From an uncultured Oscillospiraceae bacterium (GTDB lineage Bacteria; Bacillota; Clostridia; Oscillospirales; Acutalibacteraceae), in assembly GCA_900546735.1 (NCBI GenBank), contig URDW01000025.1, forward strand, positions 1 to 17,576: 17,576 nucleotides of DNA. The letters are read 5' to 3'. Shown one piece after another: positions 1 to 6,456 of the stretch. Position numbers and translations under genes: made by a program. The first letter of the stretch is position 1; every line of letters starts with the position of its first letter. Below the pieces are notes generated by a model. That model was given only the letters and a program-made list of their open reading frames with translations. It was not told where the DNA came from and made no database searches.

Positions 1-48
1 CGAGATCGCTCAGTGTCTCGTGGGCTCGGAGATGTGTATAAGAGACAG
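1..48 (+). other. Nextera i7 sequencing adapter (artefact)
   Basis: Not genomic. Bases 1-6 match the end of the P7 primer, bases 7-14 (CGCTCAGT) sit where the 8-base i7 index belongs, and bases 15-48 are the Nextera read-2 adapter ending in the 19-base transposon mosaic end (30-48). From memory the index corresponds to N724. Native sequence starts at base 49. Any open frame begun here, such as peptides containing the residues DVYKRQ or EMCIRDS, is an adapter product. Confidence 0.98.
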
Positions 49-230
49 TCCTGGAAGAGATCCAGGACGGCACATTTGCTTCCAAGTTCATCACGGAAAG
101 CAACAACGGCTGGGCGCACTTCAAGGCGAAGAGAGAGATGGAAGCAAACCATCAGCTCGAAAAAGTCGGCGAAGAGATCCGCGACCTGTATTCCTGGAGC
201 CACGAAGAGGACAAATACGCCGAAAAATAA
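49..230 (+). CDS. ilvC: Ketol-acid reductoisomerase, C-terminal fragment
   Basis: Only the last 59 codons and the TAA stop (228-230) are present; the 5' part is lost at the adapter junction, and in-frame codons start at 51. KARI is the second common enzyme of branched-chain amino acid synthesis and converts acetolactate or acetohydroxybutyrate with NADPH and Mg2+. The fragment begins [14 protein letters not shown], followed by a [17 protein letters not shown] segment. This matches the C-terminal helical end of KARI, where family members carry an EIQ-G-FA stretch, an RRMEAEHPIE-like stretch and then VG-LR. The metal-binding residues lie upstream and cannot be checked. The tail ([15 protein letters not shown]) is a little longer than in many relatives. 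A strong terminator follows 25 bases after the stop, so the gene ends its transcription unit. Identity rests on remembered family sequence. Confidence 0.85.
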
Positions 231-254
231 GCGTTTTTCCAAACTACATAAAAG

Positions 255-279
255 CCGGCACGCATGTGCCGGTTTTTTT
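255..279 (+). terminator. Intrinsic terminator of ilvC
   Basis: Perfect 7-bp stem CCGGCAC (255-261) / GTGCCGG (266-272), 4-base loop GCAT, then seven T (273-279). It lies 25 bases after the ilvC stop on the same strand. Confidence 0.93.
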
Positions 280-314
280 CTGCCTGCTGCAGACGAACAG
301 CGCTGTGCATTTAC

Positions 315-356
315 AAAAACAGACGTGCAAGAAGCAATTTTCCTGCACGTCTGTTT
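315..356 (-). terminator. Intrinsic terminator of the hydrolase gene and preceding minus-strand genes
   Basis: A 13-bp perfect inverted repeat (317-329 and 344-356, core AACAGACGTGCA) with a 14-base loop. Read on the minus strand, the stem runs into a run of T (complement of the A run 315-319). It lies about 60 bases after the stop of the hydrolase gene at 418 and faces the ilvC terminator, so the two convergent units are separated. Confidence 0.85.
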
Positions 357-417
357 CCATTTTGCAAAGCGGCAGACCCGGCTTTGCGGACAGTTTTGTT
401 TTGAATCGTTTTTCTGT

Positions 418-1380
418 TTACTTTGAAACCTCTTCTTTTTGAACGGGCGGGTGCAGGATCATATTTGTGATCCAGGCGTCCAGGTCCTGGTAAACGCTTT
501 CTTTGTTCAGCTCGTTCAAAATTTCGTGGCGCGCGTTGCCGTAAAGCTTCATGGTCACGTTTGTGTGGCCGGTCGCTTTCAGCCGGTCGCGCACTTCGGT
601 CACGCCTTTGCCGAAATTGCCCACCGGGTCTTTGTCGCCCGAAAGCAGCAAAATGGGCAGGTCTTTCGGCATGTTTGCAAACCACTTCGCGCTGTTGCAG
701 TCGGTGACCAGGTGCATCAGGTCGCGGTAGCCGGCCGCCGTGAACAAAAAGCCGCATTTCGGGTCGGCCACATAGTCGTCCACGCTCTTGGTGTCGCGGA
801 TGCCCCAGTCGTAGCGCGTGCGGTGCTCAAACGGCTTGTCGTAGCCGCCCAGCGCGATCTCGTAAAGCATCTGCGTTTTGCAGGTCGGGCCTTTCAGGCC
901 GCAGATCAGGCTGGTCAGCCCAATGCCTACGCCGGCCAGCGCGTTTTTGCCGCTGGTGCCGATAAAGATGGCGCCGTCCACCGGGTCGTGGTAAAAATTA
1001 AAATAGCTGCGCATAATGAACGAGCCCATGGAATGGCCGCCGACGATATGTTTTAAGTTGGGGTATTCCTTGTACATGATCTCAAACAGGTGGTGCGCGT
1101 CGGCAATGATTTTTTTCCACCCGTCTGTTTTGCCGAAGTAGCCGAGCATGGCCTCGTCGTCGCTTGACTGGCCGTGGTTCGCCATGTCGTTCATAAACAC
1201 GGCGTAGCCGTAGTCTTCCACCAGTGCGCGCAGCGCATTTTTATAGCGGCCGGTGTGTTCGGCCATGCCGTGGTGCAGCAAAATCGCGGCTTTTGGTGTG
1301 CGGTGCTCCGGGCACCACTGCCAGGCGTGTATGGTGCACTGGCCGGTCGCGCTGGGGTAGGTGTATTGCGTCTGTTTCAT
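418..1380 (-). CDS. Alpha/beta hydrolase, monoglyceride lipase / lysophospholipase type
   Basis: A 320-residue cytoplasmic serine hydrolase of the Hydrolase_4 (PldB / monoacylglycerol lipase) family; no signal peptide is visible. An oxyanion-hole segment HHGMAEH is at 36-42 and the nucleophile elbow GHSMGS at 115-120 has Ser117. The acid is probably Asp251 in SGDKDPVG, and the base His285 in NARHE. This Ser-Asp-His spacing and the HG-AEH motif are typical of enzymes that cleave monoacylglycerols or lysophospholipids. Substrate cannot be read from sequence; an esterase acting on other short acyl esters is possible. The ATG is preceded by AAGAAGG at good spacing. The gene lies 69 bases after the radical SAM gene and is the last of the minus-strand run, closed by the terminator at 315-356. 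The gap ahead of it holds two tandem AGCATA copies (1438-1449) that can pair with TATGCT at 1425-1430, but no T run, so readthrough from upstream is likely. Confidence 0.88.
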   Translation of the reverse strand: MKQTQYTYPSATGQCTIHAWQWCPEHRTPKAAILLHHGMAEHTGRYKNALRALVEDYGYAVFMNDMANHGQSSDDEAMLGYFGKTDGWKKIIADAHHLFEIMYKEYPNLKHIVGGHSMGSFIMRSYFNFYHDPVDGAIFIGTSGKNALAGVGIGLTSLICGLKGPTCKTQMLYEIALGGYDKPFEHRTRYDWGIRDTKSVDDYVADPKCGFLFTAAGYRDLMHLVTDCNSAKWFANMPKDLPILLLSGDKDPVGNFGKGVTEVRDRLKATGHTNVTMKLYGNARHEILNELNKESVYQDLDAWITNMILHPPVQKEEVSK

Positions 1381-1449
1381 GCGATCCCTTCTTTGCGTTC
1401 TTGGACAGCCGACCGATTTCAGGGTATGCTGCCTCTTAGCATAAGCATA

Positions 1450-2322
1450 TCACAAAAGCCCGGAAAAATCAAATGCCGGTATAAAATCCGTGCAGGCGGC
1501 TTCCGGATCCTGCAAAAACACGTTGTTCAGGCCGATGTCGATGGCGTGGCGCACCACTTTTTCGTATTCGCGCCTTGTCACACGGCGCTGCAGTTCGGGC
1601 AGATCGTGCAGGTCGCCGAACGGGGTGTACTGTGCCATCAGCGAAACGTATGCGCCCGGGAATTCACGCCGGATGCAGTCGAGCACCTCCACGGCCGAAT
1701 GCGTGTTGCCGGGCAGCACCAGGTGGCGGATGATCATGCCTTTTTGCATCATACCCGATCCGTCAAAAATATCATTTGGCTGCTGGCGGCGCATTTCGCG
1801 CAGGGCAGGCAGCACGACCTCGGGGTAATCGGCTGCGCCGCTGTAGCGCGCGGCCTTGTCCGGGCGGGTGTATTTGAAATCGGGCAGGTAAATGTCGATC
1901 AGCCCGTCCAGCTTTTTCAGCGATTCCACGTTTTCGTAGCCGGAGGAGTTGTAAACGACCGGCACCGGGAACGTGTATTTTTCAAAAAACGCGCACAGCT
2001 GGTCTGCCCAGTGGGTGGGGTTGACCAGGTTGATGTTGGCTGCGCCCTGGTCGATCAGCCGGTCGATCGCCTCTTTCAGCTGGGCAAAGGTGAGGGTTTT
2101 GCCCTTATTGCCGCGGCTGATCTCGGCATTTTGGCAAAACGCGCAGCGCAGGCTGCAGCCGCTCAGAAAAACGGCGCCGCTGCCGCTTTTGCCGCTGATT
2201 GGCGGTTCTTCCCAAAAGTGCAGCGCGGCCCGGGCGGCGCGCAGGGTGGCGGTGCCGCCGCAGAAGCCGGGCGCTTTTTCCCGGTCGGCGCCGCAGCGGC
2301 GCGGGCAGGCGGTGCACTTCAT
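1450..2322 (-). CDS. PflX-like radical SAM protein (COG1313 type)
   Basis: 290 residues. The radical SAM signature CSLRCAFC has Cys56, Cys60 and Cys63, the CX3CX2C pattern that holds the catalytic [4Fe-4S] cluster and binds S-adenosylmethionine. A second cysteine group at the N-terminus (Cys3, Cys6, Cys10, Cys21) resembles the PflX / COG1313 subgroup, annotated as putative pyruvate formate-lyase activating enzymes. No formate-lyase or other glycyl-radical enzyme is nearby, so the partner is unknown and the activase label should be read as family resemblance only. The ATG overlaps the TGA of rsmI (ATGA, 2319-2322), and GGGAG lies 8 bases ahead, so the two are translationally coupled. Length is normal for the subgroup. 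Confidence 0.85.
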   Translation of the reverse strand: MKCTACPRRCGADREKAPGFCGGTATLRAARAALHFWEEPPISGKSGSGAVFLSGCSLRCAFCQNAEISRGNKGKTLTFAQLKEAIDRLIDQGAANINLVNPTHWADQLCAFFEKYTFPVPVVYNSSGYENVESLKKLDGLIDIYLPDFKYTRPDKAARYSGAADYPEVVLPALREMRRQQPNDIFDGSGMMQKGMIIRHLVLPGNTHSAVEVLDCIRREFPGAYVSLMAQYTPFGDLHDLPELQRRVTRREYEKVVRHAIDIGLNNVFLQDPEAACTDFIPAFDFSGLL

Positions 2323-3146
2323 CGGTTCAGCTCCCTGTAAATATCGCCTTTTTTAAAAGGTGTTTCGGCCGCTGTCGTTTTGGCAGCTTCGCTGCGGCTC
2401 ATGCCGCGCGCCACAAGCGCCCTTGCGTGCTGTACGGCCTCTTCCAGTGTCATCGTGCCGGTGTCTTCCTTTGTTTTGCCGGCAATGACCAGCACAAACT
2501 CGCCCTTCGGCGGGCGCACGGTGAACAGTTCCACCGCCTCCTGCAGGGTGGTGCGTATGACCTCCTCGTGCACTTTGGTCAGCTCGCGCACCAGCGCGAT
2601 CTTTCGGTCGGGGCCAAATGCGGCCGCCATGTCGTGCAGTGTGGCCAGCAGCTTGTGCGGCGCTTCGTAAAACAGCATCGTGCGCGTTTCGTCTTTCAGC
2701 TCATCGAGGTGCGCGAAGCGGCTCTTTTTGTTGACCGATAAAAAACCTTCAAACGTAAAACGGCCGTTTTCCATGCCGGAAACGGCGAGCGCCGTGGCAA
2801 AGGCCACCGGCCCGGGCACGGCTTCGGTGCGGATGCCGAGCGCAATGCACTGGTCTACCAGCGCCTGGCCGGGGTCTGAAATGGCCGGCATGCCGGCGTC
2901 GGTCACAAGCGCGCAGTTCTCACCGGCCAGAAGCCGCGTTATGATCTGCTCGCCGCGCGCTTTCTGGTTGTGTTCAAAGTAACTGACGGTCTCCTTGTGG
3001 ATGTCAAAGTGGTTCAGCAGTTTTCTGGTCACGCGCGTGTCTTCCGCCGCGATGAAGTCGGCGTTTTCGAGCGTCTGCCGGGCGCGTGGCGAAAAGTCGC
3101 CCAGGTTGCCGATCGGCGTGCCGACAATGTATAGCGTGCCGCTCAT
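2319..3146 (-). CDS. rsmI: 16S rRNA (cytidine1402-2'-O)-methyltransferase RsmI
   Basis: 275 residues, the usual length. RsmI uses S-adenosylmethionine to methylate the ribose of C1402 in the decoding centre of 16S rRNA. It belongs to the SPOUT-unrelated tetrapyrrole-methylase fold, and its hallmarks are all present: GTPIGNLGD at 9-17, AEDTR at 34-38, the glycine-rich VTDAGMPAISDPG at 81-93, a PGP turn near 111-113 and YEAPHKL at 160-166. It starts at ATG 3146, overlapping the trmN6 stop by 4 bases (ATGA), with GGATG upstream as Shine-Dalgarno sequence, and itself overlaps the next gene by 4 bases. The order trmN6-rsmI downstream of ricT is the same as in Bacillus subtilis (yabB-yabC), without the small GIY-YIG gene that separates them there. 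Confidence 0.95.
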   Translation of the reverse strand: MSGTLYIVGTPIGNLGDFSPRARQTLENADFIAAEDTRVTRKLLNHFDIHKETVSYFEHNQKARGEQIITRLLAGENCALVTDAGMPAISDPGQALVDQCIALGIRTEAVPGPVAFATALAVSGMENGRFTFEGFLSVNKKSRFAHLDELKDETRTMLFYEAPHKLLATLHDMAAAFGPDRKIALVRELTKVHEEVIRTTLQEAVELFTVRPPKGEFVLVIAGKTKEDTGTMTLEEAVQHARALVARGMSRSEAAKTTAAETPFKKGDIYRELNR

Positions 3147-3877
3147 AATGCTTCACATCCTTTTGCGTAATTTGCGTAAATTTCTTTGGCGTCGCTGCTC
3201 ATCCGGCCGTTTTCCGTCAGGTTCAGCTGCGGCTGTATCTGCAAAAACGGCGCCGCGCCCTTTTGCGCCTCCATCAAAAATAAAAACGGGCGCTTATCCG
3301 GGCTTGCGGCCGCAAAGCGCAGCCGCTTCGGTTCCAGCTTATATTGCCGCAGGGCCGTGATCACGTCGGCCAGCCGTTCCGGCCGCTGGCAAAGGCAAAG
3401 CCGCCCGGCGGGTTTTAAAAGGTATGCGGCGGCCGCGGCCACATCTTCGATCGTGCAGCAAACTTCGTGCCGTGCGATTTCGGCGCTTGGCCTGGCGCTT
3501 TTGTGGCCGCTGTTTGGCGCCTTGTAGGGCGGGTTGACCGTCACCAGGCTGAAGCTGCACGGCGCGTAGGCGGCAGAAATGTTTCGTATGTCTGCCTTTT
3601 GGGCAAAAATACGGTTTTGCAAACCGTTTTTTTCAACCGAGTGGCGCACCTGTTCGACCGCGTCCGGCTGGATGTCGGCGCAGTCGATCCTTTCCGGGTA
3701 AGGCCCGGCCGCTGCAACGTAAAAAGGAATGATGCCGCAGCCTGTGCCCAGGTCGATCATTTTGTCGTTTTTGCGCGCATGCGCAAAGTGCGCCAGCAAA
3801 ACGGCGTCTGTGCCGAACGTGTGCGCCCGGCTGACCGCCAGGCAGATGCCGGGGCCGATCGTTTCATAGCTGTACAA
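3143..3877 (-). CDS. trmN6: tRNA1(Val) (adenine37-N6)-methyltransferase-like protein (TrmN6/YabB family)
   Basis: A class I SAM-dependent methyltransferase of the COG4123 family, whose E. coli member methylates N6 of A37 in tRNA-Val. With the start chosen here it has 244 residues. Motif I DLGTGCGI is at 42-49 (SAM binding) and the N6-adenine methyltransferase motif NPPY at 115-118; both are intact. A longer open frame reaches ATG 3934, but its first codons lie inside the terminator of the ferredoxin gene. The sequence AGGTGG (3883-3888) lies 5 bases before the TTG at 3875-3877, giving a protein that begins MYSYETIGPG. A GTG at 3886 is an in-frame alternative with a poorer ribosome site. The tRNA substrate is inferred from family membership. 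It overlaps rsmI by 4 bases. Confidence 0.87.
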   Translation of the reverse strand: MYSYETIGPGICLAVSRAHTFGTDAVLLAHFAHARKNDKMIDLGTGCGIIPFYVAAAGPYPERIDCADIQPDAVEQVRHSVEKNGLQNRIFAQKADIRNISAAYAPCSFSLVTVNPPYKAPNSGHKSARPSAEIARHEVCCTIEDVAAAAAYLLKPAGRLCLCQRPERLADVITALRQYKLEPKRLRFAAASPDKRPFLFLMEAQKGAAPFLQIQPQLNLTENGRMSSDAKEIYANYAKGCEAL

Positions 3878-3882
3878 ATTTA

Positions 3883-3888
3883 CCACCT
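3883..3888 (-). promoter_or_regulatory. Shine-Dalgarno sequence fixing the TTG start of trmN6
   Basis: AGGTGG on the minus strand, 5 bases before TTG 3877. It is the only good ribosome site near the 5' end, and it lies after the upstream terminator, so it decides against the ATG at 3934. Confidence 0.6.
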
Positions 3889-3898
3889 GCCGCTTTAT

Positions 3899-3928
3899 AA
3901 AAAAACAGAGTGCCCGGCGGACACTCTG
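3899..3928 (-). terminator. Intrinsic terminator of the ferredoxin gene
   Basis: On the minus strand a 10-bp stem CAGAGTGTCC / GGGCACTCTG (one G-T pair) with a 3-base GCC loop is followed by seven T. It begins about 21 bases after the ferredoxin stop and ends about 20 bases before the likely trmN6 start, so trmN6 depends on readthrough or a weak promoter of its own. Confidence 0.92.
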
Positions 3929-3949
3929 CCACATGTTTTGATGTATGCT

Positions 3950-4120
3950 TTATGCCTGTGCAGGTGCACCGACAGGGCAGACACCTTCGCAGGCGCCGCA
4001 GTCAATGCAGGTGTCTGCATCGATCACGTATTTGCCGTCACCCTCAGAGATCGCACCAACGGGGCAGCCAGCAGCGCAGGCGCCGCAGGAAATGCAGTCA
4101 TCAGAAATCGCGTATGCCAT
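3950..4120 (-). CDS. Clostridial-type 2[4Fe-4S] ferredoxin
   Basis: A 56-residue acidic electron carrier. It has two CX2CX2CX3CP cluster motifs: Cys9-Cys12-Cys15-Cys19-Pro20 and Cys38-Cys41-Cys44-Cys48-Pro49. All eight cysteines and both prolines are present, with the internal twofold repeat typical of clostridial ferredoxins that serve pyruvate:ferredoxin oxidoreductase, hydrogenase and similar enzymes. The ATG follows a perfect AGGAGGTG (4127-4134) after 6 bases, which suggests high translation. It has its own promoter-like sequence and a strong terminator, so it can be expressed as a single-gene unit although it sits between ricT and trmN6, genes that are close together in other Firmicutes. 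Its physiological partner is not shown here. Confidence 0.96.
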   Translation of the reverse strand: MAYAISDDCISCGACAAGCPVGAISEGDGKYVIDADTCIDCGACEGVCPVGAPAQA

Positions 4121-4152
4121 CAAAAACACCTCCTAATGTTGTTTCTACTATA

Positions 4153-4180
4153 AATATAACATATCGACGTCAAAATGCAA
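4153..4180 (-). promoter_or_regulatory. Probable sigma-A promoter of the ferredoxin gene
   Basis: Minus strand: TTGCAT (4175-4180), 16-base spacer, TATATT (4153-4158), in an AT-rich gap between ricT and the ferredoxin. An overlapping reading is TTGACG (4168-4173) with TATAGT (4147-4152) at 15 bases. Start of transcription would be about 25-30 bases before the ATG. Confidence 0.5.
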
Positions 4181-4194
4181 GCTTTTTTTCAGCT

Positions 4195-5076
4195 CTAATT
4201 TTTGGGCTCGGCGTCGGCAGCAGGCGCTTTTCCGGCCGGCTTTGCGCTTTTGTCAGCCGGCTTTGCCGTGCGCAGCGGCCGCACTTCGTCGCGTGTGAAT
4301 GTAACGGGCGCGCCGTCGGGCATGTTGTCGAGCTGCACCTTTACTTTGCCGGCCACCAGGGCCACTTCCGTCACTTTGCCGCGCCCTTCGGGCGTGTCGA
4401 CCAGCGTGCCTTTTTTGGGCGTGATCTTGGCCAGGTACTCGTAGGCGGGCTGCTCGTATTTCAGGCAGCACATCAGGCGGCCGCAGGTGCCGCTGATCTT
4501 GCCCGGCGAAAGGCTCAGCCCCTGCTCTTTGGCCATTTTGATCGACACAGAGTGAAAGTCGTTCAAAAAGGTAGAGCAGCAAAACGGCCGGCCGCAGATG
4601 CCGAGACCGCCCAGCATTTTGCTTTCATCGCGCACGCCGATCTGGCGCAGCTCAATGCGGGTGTGGAACACGCCGGCCAGGTCTTTGACCAGCTCGCGAA
4701 AATCCACGCGCCCGTCCGCTGTAAAGTAAAATATGATCTTGCTGCCGTCAAAAGCGCATTCCACTTCGGTCAGGTTCATTTCCAGCTTGTGTGCGGCGAT
4801 CTTTTTCTGGCAGACGGCGTAGGCGTCTTTTTCTTTCTTCTTGTTTTCTTCCAGGCGTTTCAGGTCCGCTTCGGTCGCAAGGCGCTTGACCGGCTTGAGC
4901 GGCTTGACAAGCTCGTCCTCCGGCACCTCGCGGATGGAGGTCACGGTGTGGCCGCATTCCAGCCCGCGCGCCGTCTCCACAACGACGGCGTCGCCTTTTG
5001 CGATGGGCAGCGTGCCCGGGCTGAAATAATACATTTTGCCCGTGGCGCTGAACCGAACGCCCACTACTTTTTCCAT
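4195..5076 (-). CDS. ricT: RicT/YaaT, PSP1-domain protein
   Basis: 293 residues. The PSP1 domain covers roughly residues 1-265. It carries the family's cysteine motifs CGRPFCC (Cys161, 166, 167) and CGRLMCC (Cys198, 203, 204), part of the set linked to [4Fe-4S] binding. In Bacillus subtilis RicT (YaaT) joins RicA and RicF in a complex that helps RNase Y process mRNAs and affects sporulation, competence and biofilm formation; older annotations call it a stage 0 sporulation protein. A lysine-rich helix at about 72-97 and an Ala/Pro/Lys tail (270-293), probably disordered, flank the core. The start ATG has GAGGTG 8 bases upstream and lies 15 bases after holB. Position after holB is conserved with B. 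subtilis. ricA and ricF are not in the window. Confidence 0.94.
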   Translation of the reverse strand: MEKVVGVRFSATGKMYYFSPGTLPIAKGDAVVVETARGLECGHTVTSIREVPEDELVKPLKPVKRLATEADLKRLEENKKKEKDAYAVCQKKIAAHKLEMNLTEVECAFDGSKIIFYFTADGRVDFRELVKDLAGVFHTRIELRQIGVRDESKMLGGLGICGRPFCCSTFLNDFHSVSIKMAKEQGLSLSPGKISGTCGRLMCCLKYEQPAYEYLAKITPKKGTLVDTPEGRGKVTEVALVAGKVKVQLDNMPDGAPVTFTRDEVRPLRTAKPADKSAKPAGKAPAADAEPKN

Positions 5077-5091
5077 ATATTTTTCACCTCA

Positions 5092-6075
5092 TCATATGCC
5101 GGCGGCGCGCTTGAGCAGGCAGCAAAGCTGCGTCACGGCAATGGCGTTGTTTGCGTTTTTCTGTACGTTTTCCAAAATGGTGCGGCAGGCGCTGCGCATC
5201 TGCAGGATCTGCCGCCTTGAAAACGCGCCGGTCAGTTTCTCGGCCAGTTCGCGGCTGCCGAAAAGCAGGTCGCTGCCGCCGGCGGCCAAAACGGCTGCGT
5301 CGCGCAGCAAAAGCAGCAGCACGTTTAAAGTGCCGGCAAGCGTTTCGCGGTCTTTTTCAAACGGCGCGCAGCTGAGCATCAGCGCGTATTCCGAACCCTG
5401 CAGTAAAGCATAGCAGATTTGTTCGGAAATTTCCATATGTTTTTTCAGTTTTCCGTTTTTTAATGCTTCGGCTGTGCGGCCGATGTTGCCGCCGTAGGCC
5501 TGTAAAAGCTCGGCCGCCTCGTTTTCGCCGGCGCCGGCGGCTGAAGCGGCCAGGGCGGCGGCTTCGGGGGTGCACACGCCCTCCAGGCGCAGCGCCACAC
5601 AGCGCGACAAAACAGTCGGCAGCAGTTTGGCCTTGCTGTCGACTGTCAAAAGAAATACGGCGTAATCCGGCGGCTCTTCGATCAGCTTCAGCATGGCGTT
5701 TTGCGCCGCTTCGTTCATGCACTGGCAGTCAGCCAGAATGTAGATCTTGCAGGGCGCCTCGTTCGGGATGATGCTCGCGTCGCTGCGGACGGTGCGCACC
5801 GTTTCAATGTGAAAGGAGTTGGCCGCGCCGGACGGCACATATTCAAAAATGTCCGGGTGTACGCCCTTTTGCGCCTTTACGCACTGTGCGCAAAGGCCGC
5901 AGGGTTTGTCTTCGCCGGTGCAGACAAGCATGGCGGCTATGTCGCGCGCCAGTGTTTTTTTCCCCAGGCCGGCCTCGCCCTCAATCAGCACGGCCTGCGG
6001 GAAACGCCCGGCTTTGAAAAGGGAAAACACGGTCTCTTTGACCTTTTCGTTTCCCAGAAAGTTCTGAAAATGCAT
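5092..6075 (-). CDS. holB: DNA polymerase III delta' subunit
   Basis: 327 residues of the clamp-loader AAA+ family; delta' is a structural subunit of the complex that loads the beta sliding clamp at replication primers. Visible elements are the P-loop-like GEAGLGKKT at 33-41, a zinc-binding module with Cys52, Cys59, Cys62 and Cys65 (CGLCAQC), the segment AAQNAMLKLIEEPP at about 123-136, and the SRC motif at 157-159. The P-loop looks intact, whereas E. coli delta' has a degenerate one, so ATP binding remains possible. The C-terminal third is a helical oligomerisation domain with weak conservation, as usual. It starts 2 bases after darA with no clear Shine-Dalgarno sequence, which suggests translation by reinitiation after darA. 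Confidence 0.93.
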   Translation of the reverse strand: MHFQNFLGNEKVKETVFSLFKAGRFPQAVLIEGEAGLGKKTLARDIAAMLVCTGEDKPCGLCAQCVKAQKGVHPDIFEYVPSGAANSFHIETVRTVRSDASIIPNEAPCKIYILADCQCMNEAAQNAMLKLIEEPPDYAVFLLTVDSKAKLLPTVLSRCVALRLEGVCTPEAAALAASAAGAGENEAAELLQAYGGNIGRTAEALKNGKLKKHMEISEQICYALLQGSEYALMLSCAPFEKDRETLAGTLNVLLLLLRDAAVLAAGGSDLLFGSRELAEKLTGAFSRRQILQMRSACRTILENVQKNANNAIAVTQLCCLLKRAAGI

Positions 6076-6077
6076 GG

Positions 6078-6401
6078 TTATATTTTAATATACCTCTCCA
6101 CGTCAATGACAAAACAGATGGCGCCGCCTTTTTCGACGGTGACAGGCTGCTTGAGCAGCGTGCCCTCCAGCGTGCTTTCCACCCCGCGTACGTCTACGGT
6201 GCGCTTCGTTACATTTTCCTGGATCACGGAAATCAGTTTGTTAACTTTCTCATCCTCTGTGCCGCTGAAAAACAGCGTGTGGCCGTCAGACAAAAACTGA
6301 CCGGTCGTAGAAATACGCGTGGTGAAAAACCCTTCTTTCGCCATGGCGTTGATAATTGTTTTTACGTCGTTGTTCGACGCAATCGTTAATACAAGCTTCA
6401 A
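6078..6401 (-). CDS. darA: Cyclic di-AMP receptor DarA/PstA
   Basis: 107 residues, normal for this PII-like trimeric family (formerly DUF970, YaaQ). The start MKLVLTIASNND, the TTGQFLSDG loop at about 32-40 and the C-terminal VEKGGAICFVIDVERY are characteristic. Members bind the second messenger c-di-AMP; the downstream effector is still poorly known. The start is TTG 6401 with AGGAAG upstream. It is placed directly ahead of holB and ricT as in B. subtilis (yaaQ-yaaR-holB-yaaT), but yaaR is missing. No diadenylate cyclase or phosphodiesterase is in the window. Confidence 0.95.
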   Translation of the reverse strand: MKLVLTIASNNDVKTIINAMAKEGFFTTRISTTGQFLSDGHTLFFSGTEDEKVNKLISVIQENVTKRTVDVRGVESTLEGTLLKQPVTVEKGGAICFVIDVERYIKI

Positions 6402-6456
6402 TCAATCGCTTCCTTCCCTGGTATTAATATATTGCGTTGGCTTTTCGGTTATGCTT

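Noticed and set aside
13..442. Plus-strand open frames of about 140 codons at the left end
   Set aside because: They start inside the sequencing adapter and run out of frame across ilvC and its terminator.
1174..2340. 388-codon plus-strand open frame opposite the hydrolase and radical SAM genes
   Set aside because: Antisense shadow: the minus-strand frames carry complete catalytic motifs, whereas this one is Val/Ala/His/Gln-rich with no motif and spans two genes.
3910..5220. 436-codon plus-strand open frame opposite the ferredoxin, ricT and the end of holB
   Set aside because: Antisense to well-supported genes, reads through a terminator and a promoter, no ribosome site; the composition is typical of a GC-rich shadow.
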